NCBI RefSeq assembly: GCF_029870595.1
Contig: NZ_JAPDIR010000019.1
Location: forward strand, 1 to 64,000
Origin: Sphingomonas sp. CBMAI 2297
Lineage (GTDB): Bacteria; Pseudomonadota; Alphaproteobacteria; Sphingomonadales; Sphingomonadaceae
Length of the DNA stretch: 64,000 bases
Reading direction: 5' to 3'
Both the position numbers and the translations under genes were made by a program. The first letter of the stretch is position 1, and each line of letters starts with the position of its first letter. A model generated the notes under the pieces. The model had not been told where the DNA came from, did no database searches, and saw nothing but the letters and a program-made list of their open reading frames with translations. Of the stretch, positions 52,643 through 59,999 are shown piece after piece.

Positions 52643-53059
52643 TCAGCGGCCCAGCTTGAGGGTGTCGACGATGAGCTGCTTGGCAGTCTGCATCACTTCG
52701 ACGTTGTTCTGGTAGTTCCGGGCGGTCTCCATCATGTCGACCAGCTCCCGGGTCTCGTCCACGGCGGCTTCCCAGACATTGCCGTCCTTGTCGGCCATGG
52801 GGTTGCCGGGATCGTAGCGCTTGGTGGGATCGGAGCCCGCGGTGACGACCTGCTCGACATCGACGGTCGACATGCCGCTCGCCTCGTCGAAGGCGGTGCG
52901 GAACACCGGCTTGATCGTGCGATAGGCGGCGTCGGCGCTCGACGCGACCGTGCCGACATTGGCCAGGTTCGACGCCGTGGTGTTCATCCGCACCAGCTGC
53001 GCGCTCATCGCGCGGCCGGATACCTGGAAGATGGATAGCGGCTGGTCGCCCATGCTCAT
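52643..53059 (-). CDS. flgC: flagellar proximal rod protein FlgC
   Basis: A 138-residue rod subunit: PLSIFQVSGRAMSAQLVRMNTTASNLANVGT at the N terminus and ETRELVDMMETARNYQNNVEVMQTAKQLIVDTLKLGR at the C terminus. It overlaps the flgB stop by four bases and precedes flgD. Confidence 0.95.
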   Translation of the reverse strand: MSMGDQPLSIFQVSGRAMSAQLVRMNTTASNLANVGTVASSADAAYRTIKPVFRTAFDEASGMSTVDVEQVVTAGSDPTKRYDPGNPMADKDGNVWEAAVDETRELVDMMETARNYQNNVEVMQTAKQLIVDTLKLGR

Positions 53060-53409
53060 TCTCCCTTCAGCGCGCGCGTGATCTGGTTGATGCGGCCGTT
53101 GAGGAACGACAGCGTCGTCTGATACGCGACGGCATTCTCCGCGAAGGCGGTCTGTTCGGTGGTGAGCTCGACGGTGTTGCCGTCGACCGAGGGCTGGAGC
53201 GGCACGCGGTAGAGCGTGTTGGCGTCGATCGCCGCGTCGAGCGAGCCGCCCGGCGTGGTCGCGCCGTTCAGCGCGGCGCGGAAATCCACGTCCCTGGCCT
53301 TGTAGCCGGGGGTCGAGGCGTTCGCGATGTTCGACGCCAGCATGCCCATGCGCTGCGAGCGCACGGCAAGCGCCGCGCCGTGTACGCCGAAAAGCTTGTC
53401 ATCGGGCAT
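53056..53409 (-). CDS. flgB: flagellar proximal rod protein FlgB
   Basis: The first gene of the rod-hook operon, 117 residues. The N terminus DDKLFGVHGAALAVRSQRMGMLASNIANASTPGYKARDVDF and the C-terminal AVAYQTTLSFLNGRINQITRALKGE are typical. ATG 53409 is preceded by GGGAGA on the minus strand, and a sigma-54 box lies about 40 bases upstream. Confidence 0.95.
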   Translation of the reverse strand: MPDDKLFGVHGAALAVRSQRMGMLASNIANASTPGYKARDVDFRAALNGATTPGGSLDAAIDANTLYRVPLQPSVDGNTVELTTEQTAFAENAVAYQTTLSFLNGRINQITRALKGE

Positions 53410-53446
53410 TGCACGTCTCCCGCACAAAAGGTTCGGCGGGTTCCAA

Positions 53447-53461
53447 GCAATCGCCGTGCCA
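53447..53461 (-). promoter_or_regulatory. flgB: sigma-54 promoter of the flgB operon
   Basis: On the minus strand TGGCACGGCGATTGC has the full -24 TGGCACG and -12 TTGC with GG-N10-GC spacing. The predicted transcription start is about 53435, 26 bases before the flgB start codon. Confidence 0.85.
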
Positions 53462-53593
53462 ATTTGCCTGAAGGTGTGAAAAAACCCGGTTTCCCCTCAG
53501 GGCCGGCAAGTCGCGGCAAGGTTTTGCCGGTGCGGCGGCAGGTGGTTGCCGCTCCATCGGGCCTGGCGGGCGTTTCGCGCCGGCCCGCGCGGT

Positions 53594-53609
53594 TGGCCCG
53601 TGTCTTGCA
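53594..53609 (+). promoter_or_regulatory. sigma-54 promoter of the second mot-like operon
   Basis: TGGCCCGTGTCTTGCA keeps GG-N10-GC exactly and differs from TGGCACG at one base. The expected start of transcription (about 53620) is at or within a few bases of the ATG codons at 53621 and 53627, so the mRNA would be almost leaderless. Confidence 0.7.
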
Positions 53610-53620
53610 CCCACGCAGGC

Positions 53621-54289
53621 ATGGACATGAATGCACTTCCCGCCCTGGGTACCTTCCTCGATCCGCTCGCGCTCGCCATTGTCGGCGGGGGGACGCTGGC
53701 CGGCACCGTGCTGCGCAGCGCTTCGGGCGACCTGGCGCGGGGTGCCGCGGCGCTCGGCGTGCTGCCGCGCCGCCGCTTCGATGCCGAGCCCCTGCTCGCC
53801 CAGGTCTCGGCGCTGGGCCGGATCGCGCGGCGCCACGGCGTGATCGCGCTCGATCGCTCGAAGATCGAGGATCCGGACATCGCCGCGGCCGTTGCCGCGA
53901 TCGTCGATGGCGCGGGGCCGCGGGAAGTCGAGACGCTGCTCGAACAGCGTCGCTGCGCGCGCGTCGAGCGTCAGCGCGGTGCATGGGAGGTCTGGTCCGG
54001 TGCGGCCGAGCTGGCCCCGGCGATGGGCATGGTCGGCACGCTGCTCGGCCTGGTCGGCATGTTCGCCGCGATGAAGGATCCCCAGGCGATCGGCGGCGCC
54101 ATGGCCGTCGCCCTGCTCGCCACCCTTTATGGCGCGCTGCTCGCCAATCTCGTGCTGCTGCCGGTCGCCGTACGCCTGAAGCGCCGCGCCCGGCACGAGG
54201 CGCAGGAGCGGCTCCGCCTCCAGCCGGCGCTCGCCGCCCTGGCCGGGATCGAGCCGGGCACCGGCCGGATAAAGGAGATCGCGGCGTGA
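53621..54289 (+). CDS. MotA/TolQ/ExbB-type proton channel protein
   Basis: A 222-residue protein with MotA-like order: a first membrane segment (FLDPLALAIVGGGTLAGTVL), a cytoplasmic domain (about 38-135, with GRIARRHGVIALDRSKIEDPDIAAAVAAIVDG), and paired C-terminal helices ELAPAMGMVGTLLGLVGMFAAM and GAMAVALLATLYGALLANLVLLPVAVRLK, which hold the channel-lining prolines and threonines. It is shorter than the true MotA at 43455 and lacks an obvious counterpart to its charged loop. Together with the next gene it forms a second stator-like pair. ATG 53621 or 53627 may be the start. Confidence 0.82.
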   Translation: MDMNALPALGTFLDPLALAIVGGGTLAGTVLRSASGDLARGAAALGVLPRRRFDAEPLLAQVSALGRIARRHGVIALDRSKIEDPDIAAAVAAIVDGAGPREVETLLEQRRCARVERQRGAWEVWSGAAELAPAMGMVGTLLGLVGMFAAMKDPQAIGGAMAVALLATLYGALLANLVLLPVAVRLKRRARHEAQERLRLQPALAALAGIEPGTGRIKEIAA

Positions 54290-54786
54290 CCATGTTCGAC
54301 GAGGACGAGCCCGCGCGCGCGCCCTGGCTGGTCACGCTGGCCGACCTGTCGCTGCTGCTCGTCGGCTTCTTCGTCTTCCTCCAGGCGACCCAGGTCGATC
54401 CCGCCAAGCTCGCCGCGGGCATCCGCGCGGGCTTCGGCGCGCACGAGGCCGCGCCCGCCGCCATGCCGGTCGACATCGCCACCGCCACCGGCTTCGCGCC
54501 GGGCTCGGCAGTGCCCGTCGATACCGGCTCGGCGCTGGAATGGGCGCGTGGCGCCGCGCGCGACCCGCGGACCCTGTTGCGCATCACCGGCGAAGTCGAC
54601 GGATCGGAAGCGGATGTCGATCCGGCTACCGGCAGCGGCCCGATCCTCGCCGCCGATCGCGCCCGCGCCGTCGCCGCCCTGCTGGTCGGCCAGCGCGCGG
54701 TCGATCCCGCGCGCATCATGATCTCCACCGGCCGCGGCCAGCGCCGCGCCGTCCTCGCCCTCGGCTTCGAGGGAGACCGGCAATGA
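54286..54786 (+). CDS. MotB-like protein with short OmpA domain
   Basis: A 166-residue partner of the preceding channel protein. The membrane helix WLVTLADLSLLLVGFFVFLQA carries an aspartate (residue 20) equivalent to the MotB proton-binding residue. A reduced OmpA-like region follows (LRITGEVDGSEADVD, ADRARAVAALLVGQRAVDPARIMISTGRG), where the usual GHTD is EVDG. GTG 54286 overlaps the previous stop and has AAAGGAG eight bases upstream; ATG 54292 is the alternative. Its own stop overlaps flgA. Confidence 0.8.
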   Translation: MTMFDEDEPARAPWLVTLADLSLLLVGFFVFLQATQVDPAKLAAGIRAGFGAHEAAPAAMPVDIATATGFAPGSAVPVDTGSALEWARGAARDPRTLLRITGEVDGSEADVDPATGSGPILAADRARAVAALLVGQRAVDPARIMISTGRGQRRAVLALGFEGDRQ

Positions 54787-55373
54787 TCCGCCGCCCGGCA
54801 ATCGCCACGCCTCTTTCCATGGAGAAGACCATGTTCCTCGCCATCGCTCTCGTCACCGCCGCACCCGCCGGCGCGCAGGATTTCCAGTCGACCCAGGCGC
54901 TCGACGCGATCGTCGCCCAGTTCGCCGGCAAGCCCGTCGGCGCGCAGGGCGGGGCGATCGCCCCGATCGACCGGCGGCTGAAGCTCGCCTCCTGCCCCGC
55001 GCCCCAGCTCGAATGGCGCAGCGAGAATCGCGACGCGGTCGTGGTGCGCTGCATGGCGCCGGCCTGGAAGATCTTCGTGCCCGTCGCCGCGGTGCCCCGC
55101 CCCCGGGCCGAGCAGCCCGCGCCGATGCCCGCCACCACGCTCGTCCGCCCGGCGATCCCGGTGAAGGTGGAGCCGGTGATCAAGCGCGGCGACGCAGTCA
55201 CGGTGGAGGCGGGGGCCGAGGGGTTCGCGATCTCGCGACAGGGCATCGCGATGAACGACGCGCCTCCGGGCGGCCGGATCGGCATCAAGGTGGACGACAG
55301 GCAGCCGCCGATCCAGGCGATCGCGATCGAGCCCGGCCGCGCCCGCCTGCCCGGCTTTGCCGAGGGCAGCTGA
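54783..55373 (+). CDS. flgA: flagellar P-ring assembly chaperone FlgA
   Basis: A 196-residue periplasmic chaperone for FlgI. A signal peptide ends near APAGAQ. The C-terminal SAF domain contains IPVKVEPVIKRGDAVTVEAGAEGFAISRQGIAMNDAPPGGRIGIKVDD, which is characteristic. ATG 54783 has GGGAG eight bases upstream and overlaps the previous stop. A second Met (residue 13) has no ribosome site. Confidence 0.9.
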   Translation: MIRRPAIATPLSMEKTMFLAIALVTAAPAGAQDFQSTQALDAIVAQFAGKPVGAQGGAIAPIDRRLKLASCPAPQLEWRSENRDAVVVRCMAPAWKIFVPVAAVPRPRAEQPAPMPATTLVRPAIPVKVEPVIKRGDAVTVEAGAEGFAISRQGIAMNDAPPGGRIGIKVDDRQPPIQAIAIEPGRARLPGFAEGS

Positions 55374-55383
55374 AATTTTTCCG

Positions 55384-55410
55384 TAAAGCTTCGCGCGCCC
55401 TGGCCGTTTG
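55384..55410 (+). promoter_or_regulatory. flgM: sigma-28 (FliA)-like promoter of flgM
   Basis: TAAA, exactly 15 bases, then GCCGTTTG (consensus TAAA-N15-GCCGATAA; the -35 is perfect, the -10 keeps GCCG-x-T). The start of flgM is 33 bases downstream. This is the arrangement expected for class 3 expression of the anti-sigma factor. Confidence 0.55.
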
Positions 55411-55442
55411 AAGGGCTGCAGGCACAGCTAGGATCGCAGGCA

Positions 55443-55736
55443 ATGGTGGACTCAATCGGCACGAAGGGAGGCGCGGTCACCGATCGTCGCACCGTGCCCG
55501 TTGACCCCGCCGCCCGCGTGGCGGCGGTGCGCCCGGTCGCGAGCGACGCGCCGGCGGTGCGGAGCGCCGCGGCGGAGATCGCCGTGGAACAGGCGGCGCG
55601 GCCGCCGGTCGACACCGATCGGGTCTCGCGCATCCGCAAGGCGATCCACGACAACAAGTTCCCGCTTTCTCCCTCGACGATCGCCGACCGGCTGCTCGCC
55701 TTCAAGCTCGATTGGAAGTCCCGTGAACCGTCGTGA
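55443..55736 (+). CDS. flgM: anti-sigma-28 factor FlgM
   Basis: A 97-residue protein. The C-terminal half (VDTDRVSRIRKAIHDNKFPLSPSTIADRLLAF, about residues 56-87) is the FlgM sigma-binding region; the N-terminal half is disordered, Ala/Val/Arg-rich. It holds FliA inactive until it is exported through the finished hook. Its stop overlaps the flgN-like start by 14 bases. Confidence 0.92.
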   Translation: MVDSIGTKGGAVTDRRTVPVDPAARVAAVRPVASDAPAVRSAAAEIAVEQAARPPVDTDRVSRIRKAIHDNKFPLSPSTIADRLLAFKLDWKSREPS

Positions 55737-56034
55737 CGCGCTCATCCAGGTGATCGAATGCCTTCACGCCGAGATCGCGGCGCTCAAGGCGAACGATGTC
55801 GCCGCGCTCGAGGCGGCCACCCGCACCAAGCTGGCCGCGATCGACACGGTCGCGCTGCACGACGGCGAGGCGCCCGGCCCCGAGATCCGCGAGCTCGCCG
55901 CCGAGGCGCACAAGCTCAACGAGACTTGCCGCATCTATGTGAACCTGATGGCGGCAAATGTTCGCCGCCGCCTGCAAATCCTTTCCGGCCAGCAGGCCCC
56001 CGCCTACAAGGTGGGCGGCTACGCCCTCGGCTGA
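55723..56034 (+). CDS. flgN: FlgN-like flagellar export chaperone
   Basis: A 103-residue helical protein: DALIQVIECLHAEIAALKANDVAALEAATRTKLAAIDTVA and IRELAAEAHKLNETCRIYVNLMAANVRRRLQIL give two long amphipathic helices, and its position after flgM is that of FlgN, the chaperone of FlgK and FlgL. Sequence similarity within the family is low, so position carries much of the call. GTG 55723 follows GGAAG. Confidence 0.8.
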   Translation: MNRRDALIQVIECLHAEIAALKANDVAALEAATRTKLAAIDTVALHDGEAPGPEIRELAAEAHKLNETCRIYVNLMAANVRRRLQILSGQQAPAYKVGGYALG

Positions 56035-56065
56035 ACGGGCGTTTCCGACATCCGTTAACCGTAAC

Positions 56066-56080
56066 TGGCACGGTCCTTGC
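56066..56080 (+). promoter_or_regulatory. sigma-54 promoter of the transglycosylase-flhA-fliA operon
   Basis: TGGCACGGTCCTTGC is a perfect -24/-12 box with GG-N10-GC. The predicted start of transcription is about 56092, 30 bases before the ATG at 56122. Confidence 0.85.
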
Positions 56081-56121
56081 TGTGGATAGCCTCGGATTAG
56101 GCTATTCGGATTCCAGGATCG

Positions 56122-57009
56122 ATGAGCGTTACTTCGGTCAACACCAGGGCAAGCGTCCAGACGGCGATCGCCGCGGCAAGCCGCAAGACCGGCATCGACT
56201 TCAACTATCTGCTCGGCCAGGCGCAGGTGGAAAGCGGGCTGCGCGCCGATGCGCGCGCCGGCACGTCCTCCGCCACCGGCCTCTATCAGTTCATCGAGCA
56301 GAGCTGGCTGGGCGTGGTGAAGCAGCACGGTGCCGAGCACGGCCTGTCCTGGGCCGCCGACAGCATCAAGCAGACCGGCACCGGCCGCTATGTCGTCAGC
56401 GATCCCGCCGCGCGCAGCGCGATCCTGGGCCTGCGCAGCGATCCGCAGACCGCGTCGCTGATGGCCGCCGAGCATGCCGCCGACAACAAGGCGGCGCTCG
56501 AGGATTCGCTCGGCCGCCCCGCCACCGGCACCGATCTCTACATGGCGCACTTCCTCGGCCTGGGCGGCGCCGGCAAGTTCCTGAGCGCGATGGCCGACAG
56601 CCCCGGCCGTACCGGCGCCTCGCTGTTCCCCGCCGCCGCGCGCGCCAATCGCAGCGTGTTCTACGCGTCGAACGGCCAGCCGCGCACGCTCTCGGACATC
56701 TATAGCCGCTTCGCCGGCAAGCTCGACCAGGGCGCGGCCGCGGGCGGCGCCGCCGGCATCGCCCCGGACGGGCTCGATGCCGGCTTCGCCGCCGCCGCGC
56801 GCGCCTGGAGCGACGGCGACAACGAAGTCGTGCTCGGCAACGGCGCGGTCGATCGCGACCGCCACTGGGTGCAGAACACGCTCGCCCAGCTGAACGTCGC
56901 CCAGGGTTCGCCCGGCGAACCGGCGCTCGGCCGCCGCATCGATCCGCTCCGGCCGACGCCGGAGAATGCCAGGCTCGCCTATCTCATGCTCGCGAATCTG
57001 GGAGCGTAA
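56122..57009 (+). CDS. flagellar lytic transglycosylase
   Basis: A 295-residue peptidoglycan transglycosylase with the catalytic glutamate in LLGQAQVESGLRADARAGTSSATGLYQFIEQSWL (about residues 31-64). A second family segment is GTDLYMAHFLGLGGAGKFLSAM. It lacks a cleavable signal peptide, so export through the flagellar apparatus or with partners is likely. It supplies the muramidase half missing from FlgJ, resembling SltF. It is in an operon with flhA and fliA, and is first in it. Confidence 0.9.
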   Translation: MSVTSVNTRASVQTAIAAASRKTGIDFNYLLGQAQVESGLRADARAGTSSATGLYQFIEQSWLGVVKQHGAEHGLSWAADSIKQTGTGRYVVSDPAARSAILGLRSDPQTASLMAAEHAADNKAALEDSLGRPATGTDLYMAHFLGLGGAGKFLSAMADSPGRTGASLFPAAARANRSVFYASNGQPRTLSDIYSRFAGKLDQGAAAGGAAGIAPDGLDAGFAAAARAWSDGDNEVVLGNGAVDRDRHWVQNTLAQLNVAQGSPGEPALGRRIDPLRPTPENARLAYLMLANLGA

Positions 57010-57015
57010 CCCCCC

Positions 57016-59097
57016 GTGTCCGCACTCTCGCTTCCCGCAGGGACCGGCCCTGCCCTGAAGAGCTTCGCGCTGCCCGGCGCGATCCTGCTGCTCGTCGCGC
57101 TGATGGTGGTGCCGATCCCGGCCTTCCTGCTCGACGCCTTCTTCATCCTCAACATCATGATCAGCCTCGCGGTGCTGATGGTGGCGCTGAACGCGCAGAA
57201 GCCGCTCGATTTCTCCGCCTTCCCCACCGTGCTGCTGTTTGCGACGCTGTTCCGACTCGGCCTCAACGTCGCCTCGACGCGCGTCGTGCTGGTGCACGGC
57301 CATGAGGGGGAAAGCGCCGCCGGCCATGTGATCGAGGCGTTCGGCACCTTCATGATCGGCGGCGACTATGTCGTCGGCCTGGTGGTGTTCGCGGTCATCG
57401 TGATCATCAACATGATCGTCGTCACCAAGGGTGCCGGCCGCGTCTCGGAAGTCTCGGCGCGCTTCACCCTCGATGCGCTGCCCGGCAAGCAGATGGCGAT
57501 CGACGCCGATCTCAATGCCGGCCTGATCACGCCCGACGACGCGAAGAAGCGCCGCGAGGAAGTGTCGACCGAAGCCGATTTCTACGGCGCGATGGACGGT
57601 TCGTCCAAGTTCGTGAAGGGCGACGCGATCGCCGGCCTGCTGATCCTGGCGATCAACGTGATCGGCGGCCTGATCCTCGGCGTCGCCAGCCATCACATGG
57701 CAGTGGGCGAGGCGGCCTCCACCTATGTCCTGCTCGCCATCGGCGATGCGCTGGTCGCGCAGGTGCCGGCGCTGCTGCTCTCGATCGCCGCCGCGGCGAT
57801 CGTCACCCGCGTCGCGTCGAGCCACGACCTGGCCGGCCAGATCGGCACCCAGTTCGCCAGCCACAAGACCTGGATGCCGGTCGCCGTCATCCTGGGCCTG
57901 CTCGGCGTCTTCCCGGGCATGCCGCATTTCCTGATGCTGCCGGCCGCCGCCGCCGCCGGCTTCGCGGCCTGGCGCCTGCGCAAGGCGGCCAACCGCCCGA
58001 AGCCCGTCGCCGCGCCGCCGGCCGAGCCGGCCGACCTTTCCAGGATCGGCTGGGACGAAGTGACCGACAACATGCAGGTGATGCTCGACATCGGCTATGG
58101 CCTGGTGCCGCTGGTCGACGAGCGGCGCGGCGGCCCGCTGATGGGCCGCATCACCGGGGTGCGCCGCCAGCTCTCCAAGGAGCTCGGCTTCGTCGTGCCC
58201 CAGGTGCGCGTGCGCGACGACATCAACCTGGCGCCCTTCACCTATCGCATCGTCATCGGCGGCGTCGTCGTCGCCGAGGACAATGTCTCGCCCGACGAGG
58301 TGCTGGCGATCGACACCGGCCAGGCCTCGGGCCGCCTCGACGGCAAGCCGGTCAAGGACCCGACCTTCGGGCTCGACGCGCTGTGGATCGCCCAGGGCGA
58401 TTCCGATGCCGCCACGGGCCTGGGCTATCTCGTCGTCGATCCGGGCACCGTGGTCGCCACCCATCTGAACCAGTGCCTGATCCAGAATGCGTCGGACCTG
58501 CTCGGCCCGGACGAGGTCCAGGCGCTGCTCGACGGGCTCAAGGAGCGTTCGGCCCAGCTGGTCGCGGCGCTGTGCCCGTCGCCGGTGCCGCTCACCACGC
58601 TCACCCAGGTGCTGCGCGGCCTGCTCGCCGAGAGCATCCCGCTCAAGGAGTTCCGCCGGATCGCCGCCGCCATCGCGGTCGCCGCCCAGCGGACGCTGGA
58701 CGCGGACGAGCTGATGGAGCTGATCCGCCCCGAGCTCGGCCCGCTGATCATCCAGCGCCTGTGCGGCGTGCGCGAGCCGCTGCGGGTGATGACGCTCGAA
58801 GGCCAGCTCGAGGCGCTGCTCGGCCAGGCGGTCCGCTCGGATCCCTCGAAGCGTCATACGATCGAGCCCGATCTGGGCCGTCGCATCGCCGAGGCGCTGC
58901 AGCGCGCCGCCCAGCCGCTGATCGCCGAGGCCAAGCCCTTCGCGCTCGTCGTCCAGCCCTCGATCCGGGTGGCGATCCGCAAGCTGGTCAAGACGATCCT
59001 GCCCGACACGCCGGTGATGAGCTTCTTCGAAGTGCCCGAGGACAAGGCCGTCGAAGTCGTCGCGGTGATCGGCGCGCCGGAGGCGCTGCCCGCATGA
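57016..59097 (+). CDS. flhA: flagellar export gate protein FlhA
   Basis: A 693-residue export gate subunit. About eight membrane helices lie in the first 330 residues. The signature lies around residues 78-170 (RLGLNVASTRVVL, GGDYVVGLVVFAVI and DALPGKQMAIDADLNAGLI, the FHIPEP region). The C-terminal cytoplasmic domain (about 345-690) binds export substrates. A GTG start at 57016 follows the transglycosylase stop by six bases. Confidence 0.97.
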   Translation: MSALSLPAGTGPALKSFALPGAILLLVALMVVPIPAFLLDAFFILNIMISLAVLMVALNAQKPLDFSAFPTVLLFATLFRLGLNVASTRVVLVHGHEGESAAGHVIEAFGTFMIGGDYVVGLVVFAVIVIINMIVVTKGAGRVSEVSARFTLDALPGKQMAIDADLNAGLITPDDAKKRREEVSTEADFYGAMDGSSKFVKGDAIAGLLILAINVIGGLILGVASHHMAVGEAASTYVLLAIGDALVAQVPALLLSIAAAAIVTRVASSHDLAGQIGTQFASHKTWMPVAVILGLLGVFPGMPHFLMLPAAAAAGFAAWRLRKAANRPKPVAAPPAEPADLSRIGWDEVTDNMQVMLDIGYGLVPLVDERRGGPLMGRITGVRRQLSKELGFVVPQVRVRDDINLAPFTYRIVIGGVVVAEDNVSPDEVLAIDTGQASGRLDGKPVKDPTFGLDALWIAQGDSDAATGLGYLVVDPGTVVATHLNQCLIQNASDLLGPDEVQALLDGLKERSAQLVAALCPSPVPLTTLTQVLRGLLAESIPLKEFRRIAAAIAVAAQRTLDADELMELIRPELGPLIIQRLCGVREPLRVMTLEGQLEALLGQAVRSDPSKRHTIEPDLGRRIAEALQRAAQPLIAEAKPFALVVQPSIRVAIRKLVKTILPDTPVMSFFEVPEDKAVEVVAVIGAPEALPA

Positions 59098-59858
59098 ACG
59101 CTTTCACTCCGGGGAAACTGGACGCCATGGCTTCACTGGCCCTTACGCCGCTGACCTACACGCCCACGCCGCCGCGGCGCGATCCCGAGGCGCTGGTGCG
59201 CAGGCACCTGCCGCTCGTCCGGCGCATCGCCTGGCACATCCATGGCTCGATGAGCTCGCTCGTCGAGGTGGAGGACCTGATCCAGGTCGGGCTGGTCGCG
59301 CTGATCGAGGCGGCGGCGGCGTTCGAGGACCGGGGGCAGGTGACCTTCGAGCAATATCTCGCCACCCGGCTGCGCGGCGCGATGATCGACGAGCTGCGCC
59401 GCCAGGCGACCACCACGCGCGGGGCGATGCGCCGGCGCAAGGCCTATCAGGAAGCGATATCGGTGCTGACCAACGAACTGGGCCGCGCGCCCGACGACGA
59501 ACAGGTCGCCGCCCGACTCGGCGTGACGCCGGAGAAGCTGCGCGCCGACTATGCCAATGCCGAGGCGGTGCGCTTCGATTCGATCGACGACAGCTATTCG
59601 GACGAGAGCCCCTGGTTCATGTCCGACGAGCCCAGCGCCTTCGACCAGCTGGCGGAGAGCGACCAGCGCGAGGCGCTGATCGCGGCGATCGCCGAGCTGC
59701 CGGAGCGCGAGCAGCAGGTGATCCAGCTCTATTATGTCGAGGAACTGAATCTCGAGGAGATCGGGCAGGTCCTGGGCGTGGGGGCCGCGCGCATCTGCCA
59801 GATCAAGGCGTCGGCGCATGCGCGGCTGAAGAAGGGGCTGGCGCGCCGGCTCGGCTAG
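59094..59858 (+). CDS. fliA: flagellar sigma factor 28 (FliA)
   Basis: A 254-residue alternative sigma factor. Region 2: LVRRHLPLVRRIAWHIHG, VEVEDLIQVGLVALIEAAAAFEDRGQVTFEQYLATRLRGAMIDELRRQ. Region 3/4: IAAIAELPEREQQVIQLYYVEELNLEEIGQVLGVGAARICQIKASAHARLKKGL. It directs late flagellar promoters (flgM and motA here have matching boxes). Start ATG 59094 overlaps the flhA stop by four bases; ATG 59127 is a weaker alternative. Confidence 0.95.
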   Translation: MNAFTPGKLDAMASLALTPLTYTPTPPRRDPEALVRRHLPLVRRIAWHIHGSMSSLVEVEDLIQVGLVALIEAAAAFEDRGQVTFEQYLATRLRGAMIDELRRQATTTRGAMRRRKAYQEAISVLTNELGRAPDDEQVAARLGVTPEKLRADYANAEAVRFDSIDDSYSDESPWFMSDEPSAFDQLAESDQREALIAAIAELPEREQQVIQLYYVEELNLEEIGQVLGVGAARICQIKASAHARLKKGLARRLG

Positions 59859-59878
59859 TCGCCGCCAGCATCGAGCAG

Positions 59879-59898
59879 GCGAAATCCCACATCGCAAG
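59879..59898 (-). repeat. dispersed element, partial copy 3
   Basis: GCGAAATCCCACATCGCAAG matches 17 of 20 bases of the corresponding core at 33931-33950 and shares the preceding GAGCAGG. It lies just past the fliA stop, before the peptidase gene. Confidence 0.5.
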
Positions 59899-59999
59899 GC
59901 GGTCCGGCCGCAGCCTCGCCGATCCGGGCCTTTGCCGGCGCCGCTTGCGCCGCATCGACGCTTGCCGCAGAAATCCCCGCTGACCATTCGGGGGATTGC

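Noticed and set aside
55702..58857. 1051-codon open frame on the minus strand
   Set aside because: It is antisense to flgN, the transglycosylase and flhA, all well supported. The composition is typical of a shadow frame.
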